Shown: positions 11,117-21,036 of the stretch, piece after piece
Position numbering within the stretch: the first letter of the stretch is position 1
Layout of the letters: every line of letters begins with the position of its first letter
Origin: Siphonodentalium dalli
Lineage: Eukaryota > Mollusca > Scaphopoda > Gadilida > Siphonodentaliidae
Length of the DNA: 64,000 nt
NCBI GenBank assembly: GCA_032622095.1
Contig: CP136069.1
Coordinates: forward strand, 124,052,126 to 124,116,125
Direction of reading: 5' to 3'
Made by a program: the position numbers and the translations under genes
Notes under the pieces: model-generated
Told to the model about the DNA's origin: nothing
The model's database searches: none
What the model saw: only the letters and a program-made list of their open reading frames with translations

Positions 11117-11930
11117 TTGCTGACCATGGTTGATTTAATCCCCAGCCAATTCTACAGCGTGTTGAGCGGCTGCCAGTCTGACCATTGTGGTAGCTGTTCT
11201 CTCCATGCTAATACGGACAGACTGAATGTGATTTTGAAGTTCCAGGTCACTCCGGTAGAAGCCTCTACCGGCCGTGGCCTGGATGGACCGAACGGACTCC
11301 ACCGGTCCGGGGCTGCCAAGGTTGCCGAGAAGAGGAAGAAGACCACATTAAGACGCCGCATGAACGCCATCAGGAGGGCCAAGTGGAGACAGGGGAGAAC
11401 TGAAAGACGCCCAGTCGCCCCACTTGGCCTCCGGGCAGAAAAACCAGCCGACCGATGTCGCCATCACCACCACTAGCGGAAGCAGGCAAGCCGAAGTCAG
11501 ACCGGAGGTACCTGTCACAAGTTGGATGGAGACCATACCATCACTTCCATCGTCTCCAGACCCGGATGCAGCGGAGGACTTCAACCCACGGACACCGAGA
11601 CCTCCGGTGTCCTCCGACTGCATCGCGGAGGAACAACGGGAACCACCACCCCCTGCTCCTGCTGAAGAAGGGATGTCAGAGTCAGCATTATCAGAAAATT
11701 TGAGAAAAACTCAGATGTAATTGAATACCGCAACAAGAGTTATGGTATAAAGAAAAAAGAAGAAAGAGAACTCCAAATCGAACAAATGGTACAGCAAATG
11801 AAGAGACAGCAGTCAACAACAAAATCACCCCCTTCTCCAGAGAAACATCCACAGAAAAAAAAGAAAGAAGAGGTAACATCCGAAAAAAAGAAAAAATGCT
11901 TTTCTTTTTTGATTGTTTATAATTAAAGGC
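11117..11930 (+). pseudogene. Basic, proline- and lysine-rich ORF remnant (retroelement ORF1-like?)
   Basis: Three consecutive open frames look like one decayed protein. The first (11117-11476) gives DRLNVILKFQVTP followed by a basic cluster KRKKTTLRRRMNAIRRAKWR. The second (11424-11720) is Pro/Glu/Ser-rich. The third (from about 11702) gives DVIEYRNKSYGIKKKEEREL and ends in a Lys-rich tail with stop at about 11925. Frame changes occur near 11430 and in the A-run near 11706. A fold followed by a basic RRRxNAIRRAKW stretch resembles small ORF1/Gag-like proteins of invertebrate retroelements, but this is a resemblance only. Confidence 0.35.
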
Positions 11931-12562
11931 CAAAATATTAGGGGCTAGCCCCCCAGATCACAATTTCACCGGTGACGGACCATACGATGGAAGCTATCCG
12001 GGCGGCTGAGGTTTGACGGAGCAAACATGTTTCACGCTCATTCAGGGCTGTCTCTCGGGCGGTCCCGGCCTCTCCAAATCAAAATCAAATGCGTTTATTT
12101 CTCATCACCATTTTTCAACGGTATTTCAAGAAAAGTACAAAATGATTTATACACTGGCTGCCTATCCCAATAATTACAAAAAAAAAACAAAAAAAACAAT
12201 AGATATGAAATGGCAACATTATGAATGTGATACAAAAAGAGCGAATATATAGTTCATGCCACCTGTCAGGGGTGAGGTTTGGACTACCAGTGTATATACA
12301 ATAAATTTACGCATACGCCAAACGGGCACGCACCGCTACAAGTTCATCGATTTCAGACGTTTAATAACGTATTGTTAAACAATTATATGGACACATTACT
12401 TTATTAACTGTTTGTTGCTCCTATTCGACCTGGTTTGAATCGGTGGGAGTTGACACATCTGAAAAGGGATATTGTATTGGGGAGGGGGGTATGTTTACGG
12501 GTGGGAGGGGGTGGAGAGGTATTCATTTATGGTTCATTTCATATATATTCATTGTGTTTATA

Positions 12563-13471
12563 TTATTTATTATAGTACAGCTTGTTTATTTGAGTTATCA
12601 GTTTGCAGATTCCACGCATTACCTTCGTGTTTGGGTTGTTAAATAGTTGCGCTAATTTCCAGTTACTCGGGTGTGTGTAGTAATATTTTGCTATATAGTT
12701 TCGCCTTAAATCGTTCAAGGCATCGCATTCAAGAAGTGTATGTAGTTCATTAACTGGCGCGTCTTTGTCGCACAATTTGCAGTTTTTTTCATCATCGGGT
12801 AAGTTCATCCAGTCTCCTGTTTCTATTGGTAAGCGATGATTTCGAGTACGGAATTTAAAAATTAAAATAGAATCGTTTGTATGCAATTTCGAAAAATATA
12901 CCTCTTCTCGGTAGATTGTTTTGATATATTGATACGTAATATACTTGTCAGAAGAATACAATGTTTGCCACCAACTTTGAATATAAAGATCTTGAAGTTG
13001 CTGTTTTGTAGCCTCGCAGAATAGTTTCAGGGGATTGGGAGCGTGTGTAGCCCATGTGCCACTGAGCCCAAGTTCATTTAATAAAGAGTAAATATAATTG
13101 ATCCATTTGGGTTTGTTATTAACATATCTGTCCCTTTGGTTGTATCTACTACACAGTGTCCAGTATAGATTATACGCGATCTTGTTTCTACTTCCGCTCA
13201 CTAAGTGACCCCAATAATTCAACATCTGATGTTTGATTTTCATCGTGACTGGGAATATCCCAAGTTCATCGTATATCATAGCATTTGGCGTGGACCGTTT
13301 TGCTTTGAGTATATATTTAAGGAACCATAATTCCAATCGCTGTATAATATTGTTGTTCCTAAAACCCCAAACTTCCGCTCCATAAGTCAATATCGGGACA
13401 ATCGATATTTGATAGAGTTCGAGAACGCATTTTAAAGGGAGATTCATGGTTTGCATCTTGCTTGTTGACAT
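12563..13471 (-). pseudogene. LINE ORF2 C-terminal region with CCHC knuckle
   Basis: The 302-residue frame begins in the thumb region (NLPLKCVLELYQISIVPILT, YGAEVWGFRN) and continues to NHRLPIETGDWM and the cysteine-histidine knuckle CKLCDKDAPVNELHTLLECD (C-x2-C, H, C). It ends INKLYYNK at 12563. It overlaps the upstream frame by 28 bases, and one frameshift near 13460 joins them. A knuckle at the extreme C terminus, thought to help bind the element RNA, recurs in the fragments at 16.8, 38.1, 50.1 and 52.9 kb. Confidence 0.85.
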
Positions 13472-14895
13472 CGTATTTTGTTTTCTTCGACAAAAGAGCC
13501 GTTACTACTAAATGTCGTTCCAATGTACTTATACGTTTTCGTTACTTCAATCTGCTCACCATTCAGCATAAAATGCACATCTTTTTTCCTTTTGTTTCCA
13601 AATATAACTACATTACTTTTTGCATTATTGATTTCCAATTTCCAGATACGGCAATATTCGGCATAATCATTTAACATGCATTGTAGTCCTTCCGCAGAAT
13701 ACGATAAAAGAACGGTATCGTCAGCATACAGGAGGCAGAACAATTTCAAGTAATGAAGGCTCGAACCACAAGGCACGTCTGCTAGAACTATACCGCAATT
13801 TTCGTTTTTGCGTAAATACATTTCTAAGTCGTTTGTGTATATGGAAAAAAGGAGAGGGGAAAGATTAACACCCTGTCGGACGCCCGTTTCGCATGGAAAT
13901 AATGCTGATATAACACCATTATGTGCAACACAAGACTTTATGTTCTTATACATATTTATTATCACGTTTAGAATCGTACCTTCTATTCCAATATGCAATC
14001 GTTTTCTCCACAGTCCTACCCGCGAGACCCGATCGAAAGCCTTCGATAAATCGATGAAAGCACAATATAAGCTACGCTTGCGGGCTTTAACAAGGTCAAT
14101 AAGACTATTTAATGAGAATATATGATCCAGTGTCGAATAATGTTTTCTAAATCCAGCTTGATTTTCTTCTAATAGTTTGTTGGTTTCTAGGAAGCTTTGG
14201 ATACGTTCGCTCAAGATAGATGTGAACACCTTTGATATACAACTTACTAGAGTGATTGGTCGATAGTTATTTGGCTTTTTCGGGTCATTTGATTTAAATA
14301 TCGGCTGAATAATACCAATTCCCCAGTCGTCTGGTACAATACCGCTTTTTAGAATCAGGTTAAAATATGTCTGAAGATGAGTCGTTAGTTTTCCAGAAGC
14401 CATTTTAATGTATTCATTTTTAATTTCATCTATTCCACTGGCCTTACCGAATTTCAAGCTGCGTAGCGCGTTATCGATCTCTTGGAGTTCAATGTCACGG
14501 TCCAGATGAGACATATACCATGTGAACTGGAGATATTCATCATAACTGTGATCTACGTTTGTCGAATTTGTTTCTGCAAAATGATCATAAAATTGGTTAA
14601 TTGTGGGCGATTCCACAGGTTGAGTATTTGCGCGCTTCTTTCCAACTAATTTCCAGTAGTCGCGAACGTTCGTGCGTTTCAAATTTAAAATATTGTCCTG
14701 CAATGTCATATTATAATTTGCTCTGCACCTTTTTATTTTATTTTTATATGCATTTCGTATGTTGGTCAGATCTATTCTGTTCGCTTCTGTGCGGCTACGC
14801 TGATAACGTTTCAGTGTGGTGCGATATTGTTTTCTGATATTATTACAATCTTTCGAGAACCACGGTTTCGTATTCGATTTGTTTTTCGGTTTGAT
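13444..14895 (-). pseudogene. LINE ORF2 reverse transcriptase domain
   Basis: Directly after the TAA, in the same frame, the linker reads KPWFSKDCNNIRKQYR, so that stop is a single point lesion. The reverse transcriptase then shows the expected order: ASGIDEIKNEYIK, NNYRPITLVSCISKVF, FIDLSKAFDRV (first catalytic Asp), GVRQGVNLSPLLFSIYTNDL, and LLYADDTVLLS with an intact YADD. KLEINNAKSNVVIFGNK and YKYIGTTFSSNG mark the thumb side. The frame breaks near 13460. This enzyme would copy its own RNA into DNA at a nicked site. Apart from the stop and the frameshift the domain is well preserved, so the insertion is not very old. Clade not assigned. Confidence 0.9.
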
Positions 14896-15560
14896 TTATT
14901 TCCTTGGCCGGGTACCCAACGCGGAAATTGCGGCATTTCGATAAAAAAAATTCAGGTTGCAATTGGCATCTGTTATATCGTTCTCAGTTATAGTAGCCTT
15001 GACTTTCAGTGTCTCAAGGTGTTCGGCAAACTGAGTTACGCGCGATTCATCTATGTTTTGTACAAAGTGTATTTCCTTGTCACTGCTCCAGCTATTGATG
15101 GGAAATACACGATTTGTAGACATGCTATGAGATACGTTGGGAACATATATATTGTTCTCTAGATTTATATGATGATAGTTTTTTGGCCCATCTCCCATTA
15201 AGAGTTCAAAATACAGAGCACACTGGTTAGCGTATTTTGGTCTCTCACTTGAAAATTTACAATATGTGTCATCATCGTGTAATTAAATAGCAGATAATCA
15301 ACTATGCTAGCATTCTTGCATGTCAGACGACCAATCCCTTTGTCGAAGCCTAATCTGCCATTAGCAATCAAAATCTCGGCTTGTCTACATAAATCAATTA
15401 ATTTATAGCCAAAATTGTTCGTTCGTCTATCTAGAGATGCACGCGGTGGTATATCTGAAACATCCAAAACAGAGTCATCATTTATGTCTCCCGGAGAGAA
15501 GTCACGAAGCTTGGCAGTTCGTGCGTTGAAATCCCCGAGAAGTAAGATGTTACAACCATG
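14896..15560 (-). pseudogene. LINE ORF2 N-terminal part: AP endonuclease C-terminal half
   Basis: Starting near 15555 the minus strand encodes CNILLLGDFNARTAKLRD, the GDFNA motif of the exonuclease-endonuclease-phosphatase fold, then NGRLGFDKGIGRL and SIVDYLLFN, the SxxDY motif. A frameshift near 15210 separates this from the next frame (ALYFELLMGDGPKN), and an in-frame TAA at 14896-14898 follows GTRPRK. The missing N-terminal half with the catalytic Glu means the enzyme, which would nick target DNA to prime reverse transcription, cannot be functional. The same family is seen, more complete, at 38028-41885. Confidence 0.8.
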
Positions 15561-15562
15561 TC

Positions 15563-16587
15563 CCTCTCGGACTCTTTTTGTCTATATGGTATTTTATCGG
15601 ATTTTGAGGGGTTGATAACATAGGCCGTGGACGCGTCAGCGGGTCGATATTTGGATTTCACACTCAGGTGGTATTACACTAACACGCATTATCAAACTAT
15701 ACTGTCCGAAACCACATGAAGACACCGGGCTTCCGGTCTCTCTTAGCCAATATCGGCATTTGAGGGGTTAATAACACCGACAGGAGAAGTCAGAGCGAGT
15801 AAAATTTTCTAGTATGTCCTCAGGTGGTATGTCGCTACCTTCTAACTTCGAGATATACGGTTCCATGGCCACGCCCGGGCCTCCCGTGTGTCCCGGCCTC
15901 TCCCGGGCACTTTGTTTCTATATGGTATTTCACCGGATTTTGAGTGGTTAGTAACATTGGCTGTGGACGGGTCAGCGAGTTTATATCTGGATGTCACACT
16001 CAGATTGTATTGCAATACCGCGCATCATCAAAATATACTGTCCGAAACCACACGAAGATACACGGGCTCCCCCGGGCTCCCCGGGCCCCCGGGCTCTCTT
16101 AGCCAACAGCGGTATTTGCGGAATTAATAATACCGTCCGGAGATGAACGATCGAGTAAATTTTTTATGTTGTCATCAGGTAGTATGTCTCTCCCTTATGA
16201 CGTCGATATATAGTGTCCTCGGACCCATGGGGGAGCCCGGGCTCTCCCAAGCGGTCCCGGTCTCTCCTGGACTCTTTTTGTCTATACGGTATTTAATCTG
16301 ATATTGAGGGGTTAATAACATCGTCACACTCAGGTGGTATTGCACTACCGCGCATCATCAAAATATACTGTCCAAAACCACACGAAGACACCCGGGCTCC
16401 CCGGGCTCGCTTAGCCAATATCGAAATTTGCGGGGTTAATAACACCGGTCGGCGACGAGCGAGCGAGTAAACTTGTCTAGGTGGGCACCATAGGTAGTAT
16501 GTCGCTACCTTATAGTGTCGAGATATAGCTACCCATGGGGGCGCCCGGGTGTTCTCTGACGGTCTCGGGCGGTCCCGGGCGGTAATT
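15563..16587 (+). repeat. Right inverted arm of the composite element, ~345-bp sub-repeats
   Basis: Three tandem sub-repeats start near TTTTTGTCTATATGGTATTT at about 15580, 15910 and 16275. Each contains GGGGTTAATAACA, CACACTCAGGTGGTATTGC, AAACTATACTGTCC and a GC-rich CCCGGGCTCTCC block. The arm's distal part (about 12040-12075, CTCTCGGGCGGTCCCGGCCT) lies on the other side of the inserted LINE. It ends at GGGCGGTAATT. Confidence 0.7.
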
Positions 16588-16689
16588 GCACTGCTGTGTA
16601 TCCGTAGTCCTACTGGGACAACCATACCTCTAGTTTTAAATATTGGCCAAATTGTAGATCACACCATGACACTGAGCAACACAATTAGA

Positions 16690-17102
16690 GGTGAATTCAA
16701 TTCATTTATTTCCCATTCCCTTAATAAAAGTATGGAGATAATGATATGTACATATATTTACATATATACATGTGGTCAACATGGCTCATCTAGAACCGTT
16801 ATAATATGTCGTATTAGTATACATAGCCGGCGATACAACTGTTTGTCGTTTGTATTTAGCAATTTGCTCATGACTATAACATTTGGCCTTTCTGTGAATT
16901 CTTTCGGCAGTGGGGGGTTTCCAAGTAGATTGATTTTTTCACACTTAATGAAGTAGTGGAATTCATCGCCAACGCTTGGTGAAGAGCATAAGGTGCAAAT
17001 GCGATCTTTGATATCAATGTCTTGACATCTACCCACCTCAGGTCGTAGGCACTCACACGTCTTACAAAACCTGTCCAATACGCGAGACTTATTGGTTAAC
17101 AC
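16690..17102 (-). pseudogene. LINE 3' fragment with CCHC knuckle
   Basis: The minus strand from 17102 to 16776 encodes CETCECLRPEVGR-like sequence (read as CKTCECLRPEVGRCQD), then CTLCSSPSVGDEFHYFIKCE, the C-x2-C...H...C knuckle found at the end of LINE ORF2 proteins, and YRRLCILIRHIITVLDE. The 3' UTR runs to about 16690 and ends AATAAATGAATTGAATTC on the coding strand. It is severely 5' truncated. The motif GDEFHYF matches GDEYHF at 38.2 and 50.1 kb, so it belongs to the same broad lineage. The same kind of AATTCAATTC tail occurs near 36000. Confidence 0.8.
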
Positions 17103-17411
17103 GCCAAGATATTAGTCTGGCGAATTAGGGATTTTAGAGACAGAGCTTAAGAGTATAGTTCACGCTAATGCCAAACTCAATCACCGGATCGCTACGTCTT
17201 GCTTACACAATATTGACAAGACAAACTCCCACCAACCAGACACAAATTGGCAATCAGTAAGATTAGCGGCTTTAGGCTGCGACATCAGATCTCCGTCGGT
17301 TCCACTACAGCTAGCAAATGTGACTGTACTAATGGCCTCCACTAACAAAGAGTGTCGACTCAGTATACACAAACGTGTAAAGATCAACACCATTAAGGTG
17401 CTTTCACAGAC

Positions 17412-17647
17412 ATGCGGCTGACACATGCCGCCAACGCACGCGGCCAATGCTCGGGATTATCGGGTTAGGCGCAACGTTTCAAACAATATACATATGTCAC
17501 TGGGGTTGCGGCTGACGCAGTTAAACGCATCCTATTTAAATAAGTTTTGAAATCGGTCAGCCGCAACCACAGTGATATATGTATGTTTTGAAACGTTACG
17601 CATATGACCCGATAGCCGCTTGCGTTGGCTCCATGCGTCAGCCGCAC
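17412..17647. mobile_element. Palindromic miniature element (about 236 bp)
   Basis: The outer arms GCGGCTGACACATG... and ...CATGCGTCAGCCGC pair. The inner arms (about 17472-17516 and 17556-17596), AACGTTTCAAAC, ATATACATATGTCACTG and GTTGCGGCTGAC, pair almost perfectly with their complement. The centre is about 40 nt. The sequence just outside (AAGGTGCTTTCACAGACATG) resembles the Harbinger-type end at 62714, but a second matching end was not found. Confidence 0.6.
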
Positions 17648-17671
17648 ACCGCAAGTTTGGAGTGTGGGATG

Positions 17672-17735
17672 ATACCCGGGAAGATTTGAAAGGGCCGTCG
17701 GCCCTCTCCTACAACCGACTTTTGGATGCTGTAAT
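17672..17735 (+). repeat. Second copy of the short repeat at 10255
   Basis: ACCCGGGAAGATTTGAAAGG, hairpin AGGGCCGTCGGCCCT, then CCTACAACCGACTTTTGG. The first copy lies inside the composite element and this one lies outside it. Confidence 0.6.
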
Positions 17736-17900
17736 TCCGCTGAAGAGCGTTTGTAGGATTTCTGAGTTTGTAAGTAGATTACTATCTGCCCGTGCACAGT
17801 AGGTATTTGCCTACTGTGCATGGGGTGGATGCCACCGCATCAAGAAGCAAAGCCCCCCCCATTCCGAACCAGGACCGGCGATGAAGACTTATATATATTA

Positions 17901-18593
17901 CTAGAAGGTGACCCGACTTCGTCCGGGCTTTGACCTTGAATTGACCATTTTGAAGGTCAAGGTCAGGTGGGGTCAAACACCAACACCCCAAAAATGGTGG
18001 AAATCGGCCCAGCGGATACCGGGAAATCGTATATAAACGCGCCTCATATACACACGCTCATTAATTATCAAGTTTCAACGTAAAGATAAATTACCATCGG
18101 TGCCCGAGATATCGCCAAGACGTCTGAAACAGTCAAATGCATCGGCCGGTTAAGCGTTAACGTGATCTAACGTTATGACCTCTAACGACGTCATAGAAGT
18201 TACGCATTGTTTTTATCCTGATGGAAGATAGTACCACTTCTTCTTGATAATTGAGGCAGATAACTAAAACGGATACATGCGCATTATATATCGTTGGAAA
18301 GAGGAAACACGAAAGATTCTCACAGTGTCATTATTATGACTGGCATTTTATTATTCGCGCTGTTTCGAATCGATTTGTAAGCACCGAACTCAAATGAAAG
18401 TCCCGTAACACAGCGCAAAATCATATTTGACCTCGGCACGTGAAAAGTTGACCTCGGATCTGAATATCAATAGGCCTATGTCACCCCCGGCCGAAAATAC
18501 CCCCACATACCAAGTTTCATCGAAATCGGGTCGGCCGTTTTCGAGTTCATCGCGAACACACAGACACACAGATCTGCCAAAATATATAATAGA
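17901..18593 (-). mobile_element. Helitron-like element, family C, minus strand
   Basis: Read on the minus strand it starts TCTATTATATATTTTGGCAG at 18593 and ends with hairpin GCCCGGACGAAGTCGGGT, CACCTT and CTAG at 17901-17904, followed by host T. CACACAGACACACAGATC at 18570 is the family's TGTC tract. The central 400 bp (18040-18450) is not shared with the plus-strand C copy. It directly abuts the family A terminus at 18594. Confidence 0.8.
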
Positions 18594-18717
18594 CTAGCAG
18601 GTTAGCCCGCCACTGGCGTGGTTGGTCAGAAACATGACATTTTAAAAATTATTTTGTTTGTATTTAATTTTGTTTTTATTTTTTAATATTAATTTAATGT
18701 TTTTTAAATTTAATATA

Positions 18718-19583
18718 TTTTGTAATACGACCCTGCCTGACTATGGTTAAAAGCCATGTCCTGATTGGCCAGTGGCCCGAGTTACCATGGCTATCTCGTT
18801 CCAGTTTTGTGGTACAATTCTACTTTTTCCAATTGTACCACGAAAAAAATCGGTTTATTCAGATCGCCGCACGCGACTTTTCCCGTCTTTTCTAACTCCG
18901 CGCAAACGGGGCATCAACGGAGTACACCCGCACCCGTAACTCTTTGAATTTTGCTACATCTTGACAATCTTGCGAATTTTCTAGCGATTTGTCGCTTGAA
19001 ACCAGTTTGGTTGCCAATGAATATGGTCCAAATGATGTTATGTTATATTGATATATGTTACGACCAAAGAAAGTTACTTAATAAGTATATTAAATGACAA
19101 AATAAATCCATGGGGCCGGGCTGTGCATTCGTCGATTCGAATCTCGATCATATTCGATATTTCGGAATCAAGTTGAAAATGAAAGCGTGTGTTCACCAGT
19201 ACAGAAGGGGAATAAGATTAGTTTAGTAAACTAGAACACTTAGATCGCTTAGATGATCATATTCATGTCCCAACAACGTTCAAAACAGAAATGACGGCAA
19301 TCGTATTTCATGTACAATTTAAATGAAACGCACGGGCGCCGCTGAAAACACATCGTTTTTTAGCCAATCACAACGATTATTTCTAGAAGAGGTGCCTCGA
19401 AAAGTCAACGGAGGAATTTCATAACAAGACAAGACATTACCAGAGTACTCCATGCAATGAAATCGAGTACGCCCAATACGAATTACACCACGAAATGTTT
19501 TCTCACCTGAGACCGAAAAAGCGCAGTATTTCGTTGACTATTCAGTCGAATTGTGACCATAAACTTTCAGTCGTATTACAAAA
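18718..19583. mobile_element. TIR element inserted in Helitron A
   Basis: TTTTGTAATACGAC at 18718-18731 is matched by its exact complement at 19570-19583, a 14-bp TIR around an 866-bp body without a coding region I would accept. A short internal inverted repeat lies at 18805-18846 (TTTTGTGGTACAATT / AATTGTACCACGAAAA). No target duplication is evident, because a palindrome follows directly on the right. Confidence 0.55.
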
Positions 19584-19728
19584 GAAATAAATACACGGTG
19601 TATCGGTGTGTATGGTCAAGTTGTACCACAAAAAACTGATTGTAGGACTCCGCTACGCGTCGTCCTACAATCAGTTTTTTGTGGTACAACTTGACCATAC
19701 ACACCTCTACACCGTGTATTTATTTCTT
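19582..19728. repeat. Large near-perfect palindrome, 66-bp arms
   Basis: The arms 19582-19648 and 19662-19728 pair almost completely: AAGAAATAAATACACGGTGT, GTGTGTATGGTCAAGTTGTA and CCACAAAAAACTGATTGTAG recur as complements. The loop is 13 nt. Only a 3-nt asymmetry (TCG against CTC) breaks each arm. The sequence GTACCACAAAAAACTGATT is also related to 18831-18850. Confidence 0.9.
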
Positions 19729-20433
19729 AATTGTTTCTGAATTTTTTAATATTTATTAAATTTTAATTGTTTTAATTAAATTTGTTGTTTCTGGCGGAAA
19801 AATTTACCCGATGAAATCCCCCCTTCCTAGGAACGACAGACAACGCATTCTTTTTTTTCTTTTTTTTTAACCTGCCCGTACCCGTCCTAATGTCGTGAAA
19901 TATCTCTGCATAATATTTCGAGTGATAACATTGCATTGAATTGAAAACAAACACTTCCCGTCGTGAAATCTCTCTACGATAACATTGTATTGAATTGAAA
20001 ACAAACGCTTCCCGTCGGGAAATCTCTCTGCATAATATTTCGAGTCTGCCGTACGTACCCGTCGTAATGTCGTGAAATCTCTCTGCATAATATTTCGAGC
20101 GATAACATTGCATTGAATTGAAAACAAACGCTTCCCGTCGTGAAATCTCCGTCATACAGATAAGTAGATAGCGAAAACGACGCTCTTTATACAGACACTG
20201 CGGAAAACGAACGCTCTTTATATATCAACGCTATTAACCCCGAAGTGCCGATTGCGGTGATTTTGATGATTGGGAAGGGAGAAACGGTGCTCTGAGCTTC
20301 TCCAAAACGCGATCACGGCGGTGTCCATGGGATTTTACACTTATATACGAAATTTGAGCTCGATCCGACCAGGCTTTTTCGATTCTATAAAGTACACACA
20401 TATATATATACGGAAGTCTCAAAATATATAGTA

Positions 20434-20889
20434 CTAGCAGGTTAGCCCGCCACCGGCGGCTTGTCCGAAACATGACATTTTTTTATATATTTTTTTTTTA
20501 TTTTTAGCTCCACGCGTTTCAATAAGACAAATTTGTACCCGGTAGCTCCACCCGTTTCCGAGATCAGGTCTTCGCATGCGCGAAGCTGGCGTCGCACGGG
20601 CTCGGCGACCCGATAAAATTTGTACCCGGCGCAAGATACATTCACATAGCAAATTTCAAGTCGATAGCTCCACCCGTTTCCGAGATCTCGTCTGCGCATG
20701 CGCTGCACGGGCGTCGCACGGGCTCGCCAATACGACAACGACCACCGCCTGGTCAAACTACACACACGTACCAAGTTCCGTCCCGATCGGTCGAGAATCG
20801 TAGATTTGTATGAAGTACAACACACACACAAACATAAATATATAAGAGAGATATGTAAATTAGATAGATTGTATCAAAATATATAGGAG
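20434..20889 (-). mobile_element. Chimeric Helitron: family B head and body, family A tail
   Basis: On the minus strand the 5' end (CTCCTATATATTTTGATACA, near 20889) and the GATCGGGACGGAACTTGG head with two partial 122-bp units are family B. From about 20510 on, the tail switches to the A type: TGTCATGTTTC, hairpin CCGCCGGTGGCGGGC, CTAG (20434-20437). The junction lies in a T-rich run on the plus strand. Confidence 0.75.
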
Positions 20890-21036
20890 ATATATGTAAA
20901 TGATCTACACACCATTACTGGTGTTTGTCAAAGTTTAGGGGGGTATATCAATACTCATTCACGATCATATCATTGATGTCCGGAGGGTGTGGGCTATCTC
21001 TCGAATACACGGAGTTCTCAAAATATATAGGATAGA
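20890..21036 (-). mobile_element. Short Helitron 5'-end fragment
   Basis: The minus strand begins TCTATCCTATATATTTTGAG at 21036 and keeps AACTCCGTGTATTCGAG, i.e. an A-like head. A CACCAGTAATGGTG hairpin lies near 20910, but the expected CTAG is not found, so the 3' end is lost or altered. Confidence 0.5.

Larger units (their letters stand above)
12076..15562 (-). mobile_element. 5'-truncated non-LTR retrotransposon (LINE) inserted in the composite element
   Basis: Its 3' end on the plus strand reads AAATCAAAATCAAATGCGTT, i.e. AATAAACGCATTTGATTTTG on the coding strand. Its 5' end stops inside the endonuclease domain. The host repeat is interrupted between GGTCCCGG-CCTCTC (left) and CCTCTC-GGACTCTTTTTG (right), so CCTCTC (12069-12074 and 15563-15568) is a probable target duplication. 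Contents in order on the minus strand: endonuclease tail, linker, reverse transcriptase, C-terminal CCHC, then about 490 bp of 3' UTR. Confidence 0.85.
8739..16587. mobile_element. Large composite element with ~1-kb inverted, internally repetitive arms
   Basis: The left edge reads AATTACCGCCCGGACCGC and the right edge is its complement, GCGGTCCCGGGCGGTAATT. Both continue into matching GC-rich sequence (CGAGACCG, CCGGGCGCCC, CATGGG) in opposite orientation. The arms are built of 330-360-bp sub-repeats with GTTATTAACCC and CAGTATAGTTTGATG boxes. Coincident outer ends argue for one TIR element and not two unrelated satellites. I see no clear target duplication, and no recognisable transposase. 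A LINE interrupts the right arm. Confidence 0.5.
18594..20433 (-). mobile_element. Helitron-like element, family A, minus strand, interrupted
   Basis: On the minus strand the 5' end is near 20430 (CTATATATTTTGAGACTTCC), and the 3' end is the CCAGTGGCGGGCTAACCTG hairpin with CTAG at 18594-18597. The A/T-rich 3' part is split at 18717/18729: on either side the sequence matches plus-strand copy 2 (1500-1680), and about 1010 bp has been inserted. Nested ORFs at 19772-20155 are translations of the repeated GATTTCACGACGGGAAG modules. Confidence 0.8.

Noticed and set aside
8739-16587. Polinton-type large transposon
   Set aside because: Size, absence of AG termini and absence of any recognisable polymerase, integrase or capsid-type frame argue against it.
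19100-19160. tRNA-like B-box (GATTCGAATCTCG)
   Set aside because: No matching A-box or cloverleaf could be drawn around it.
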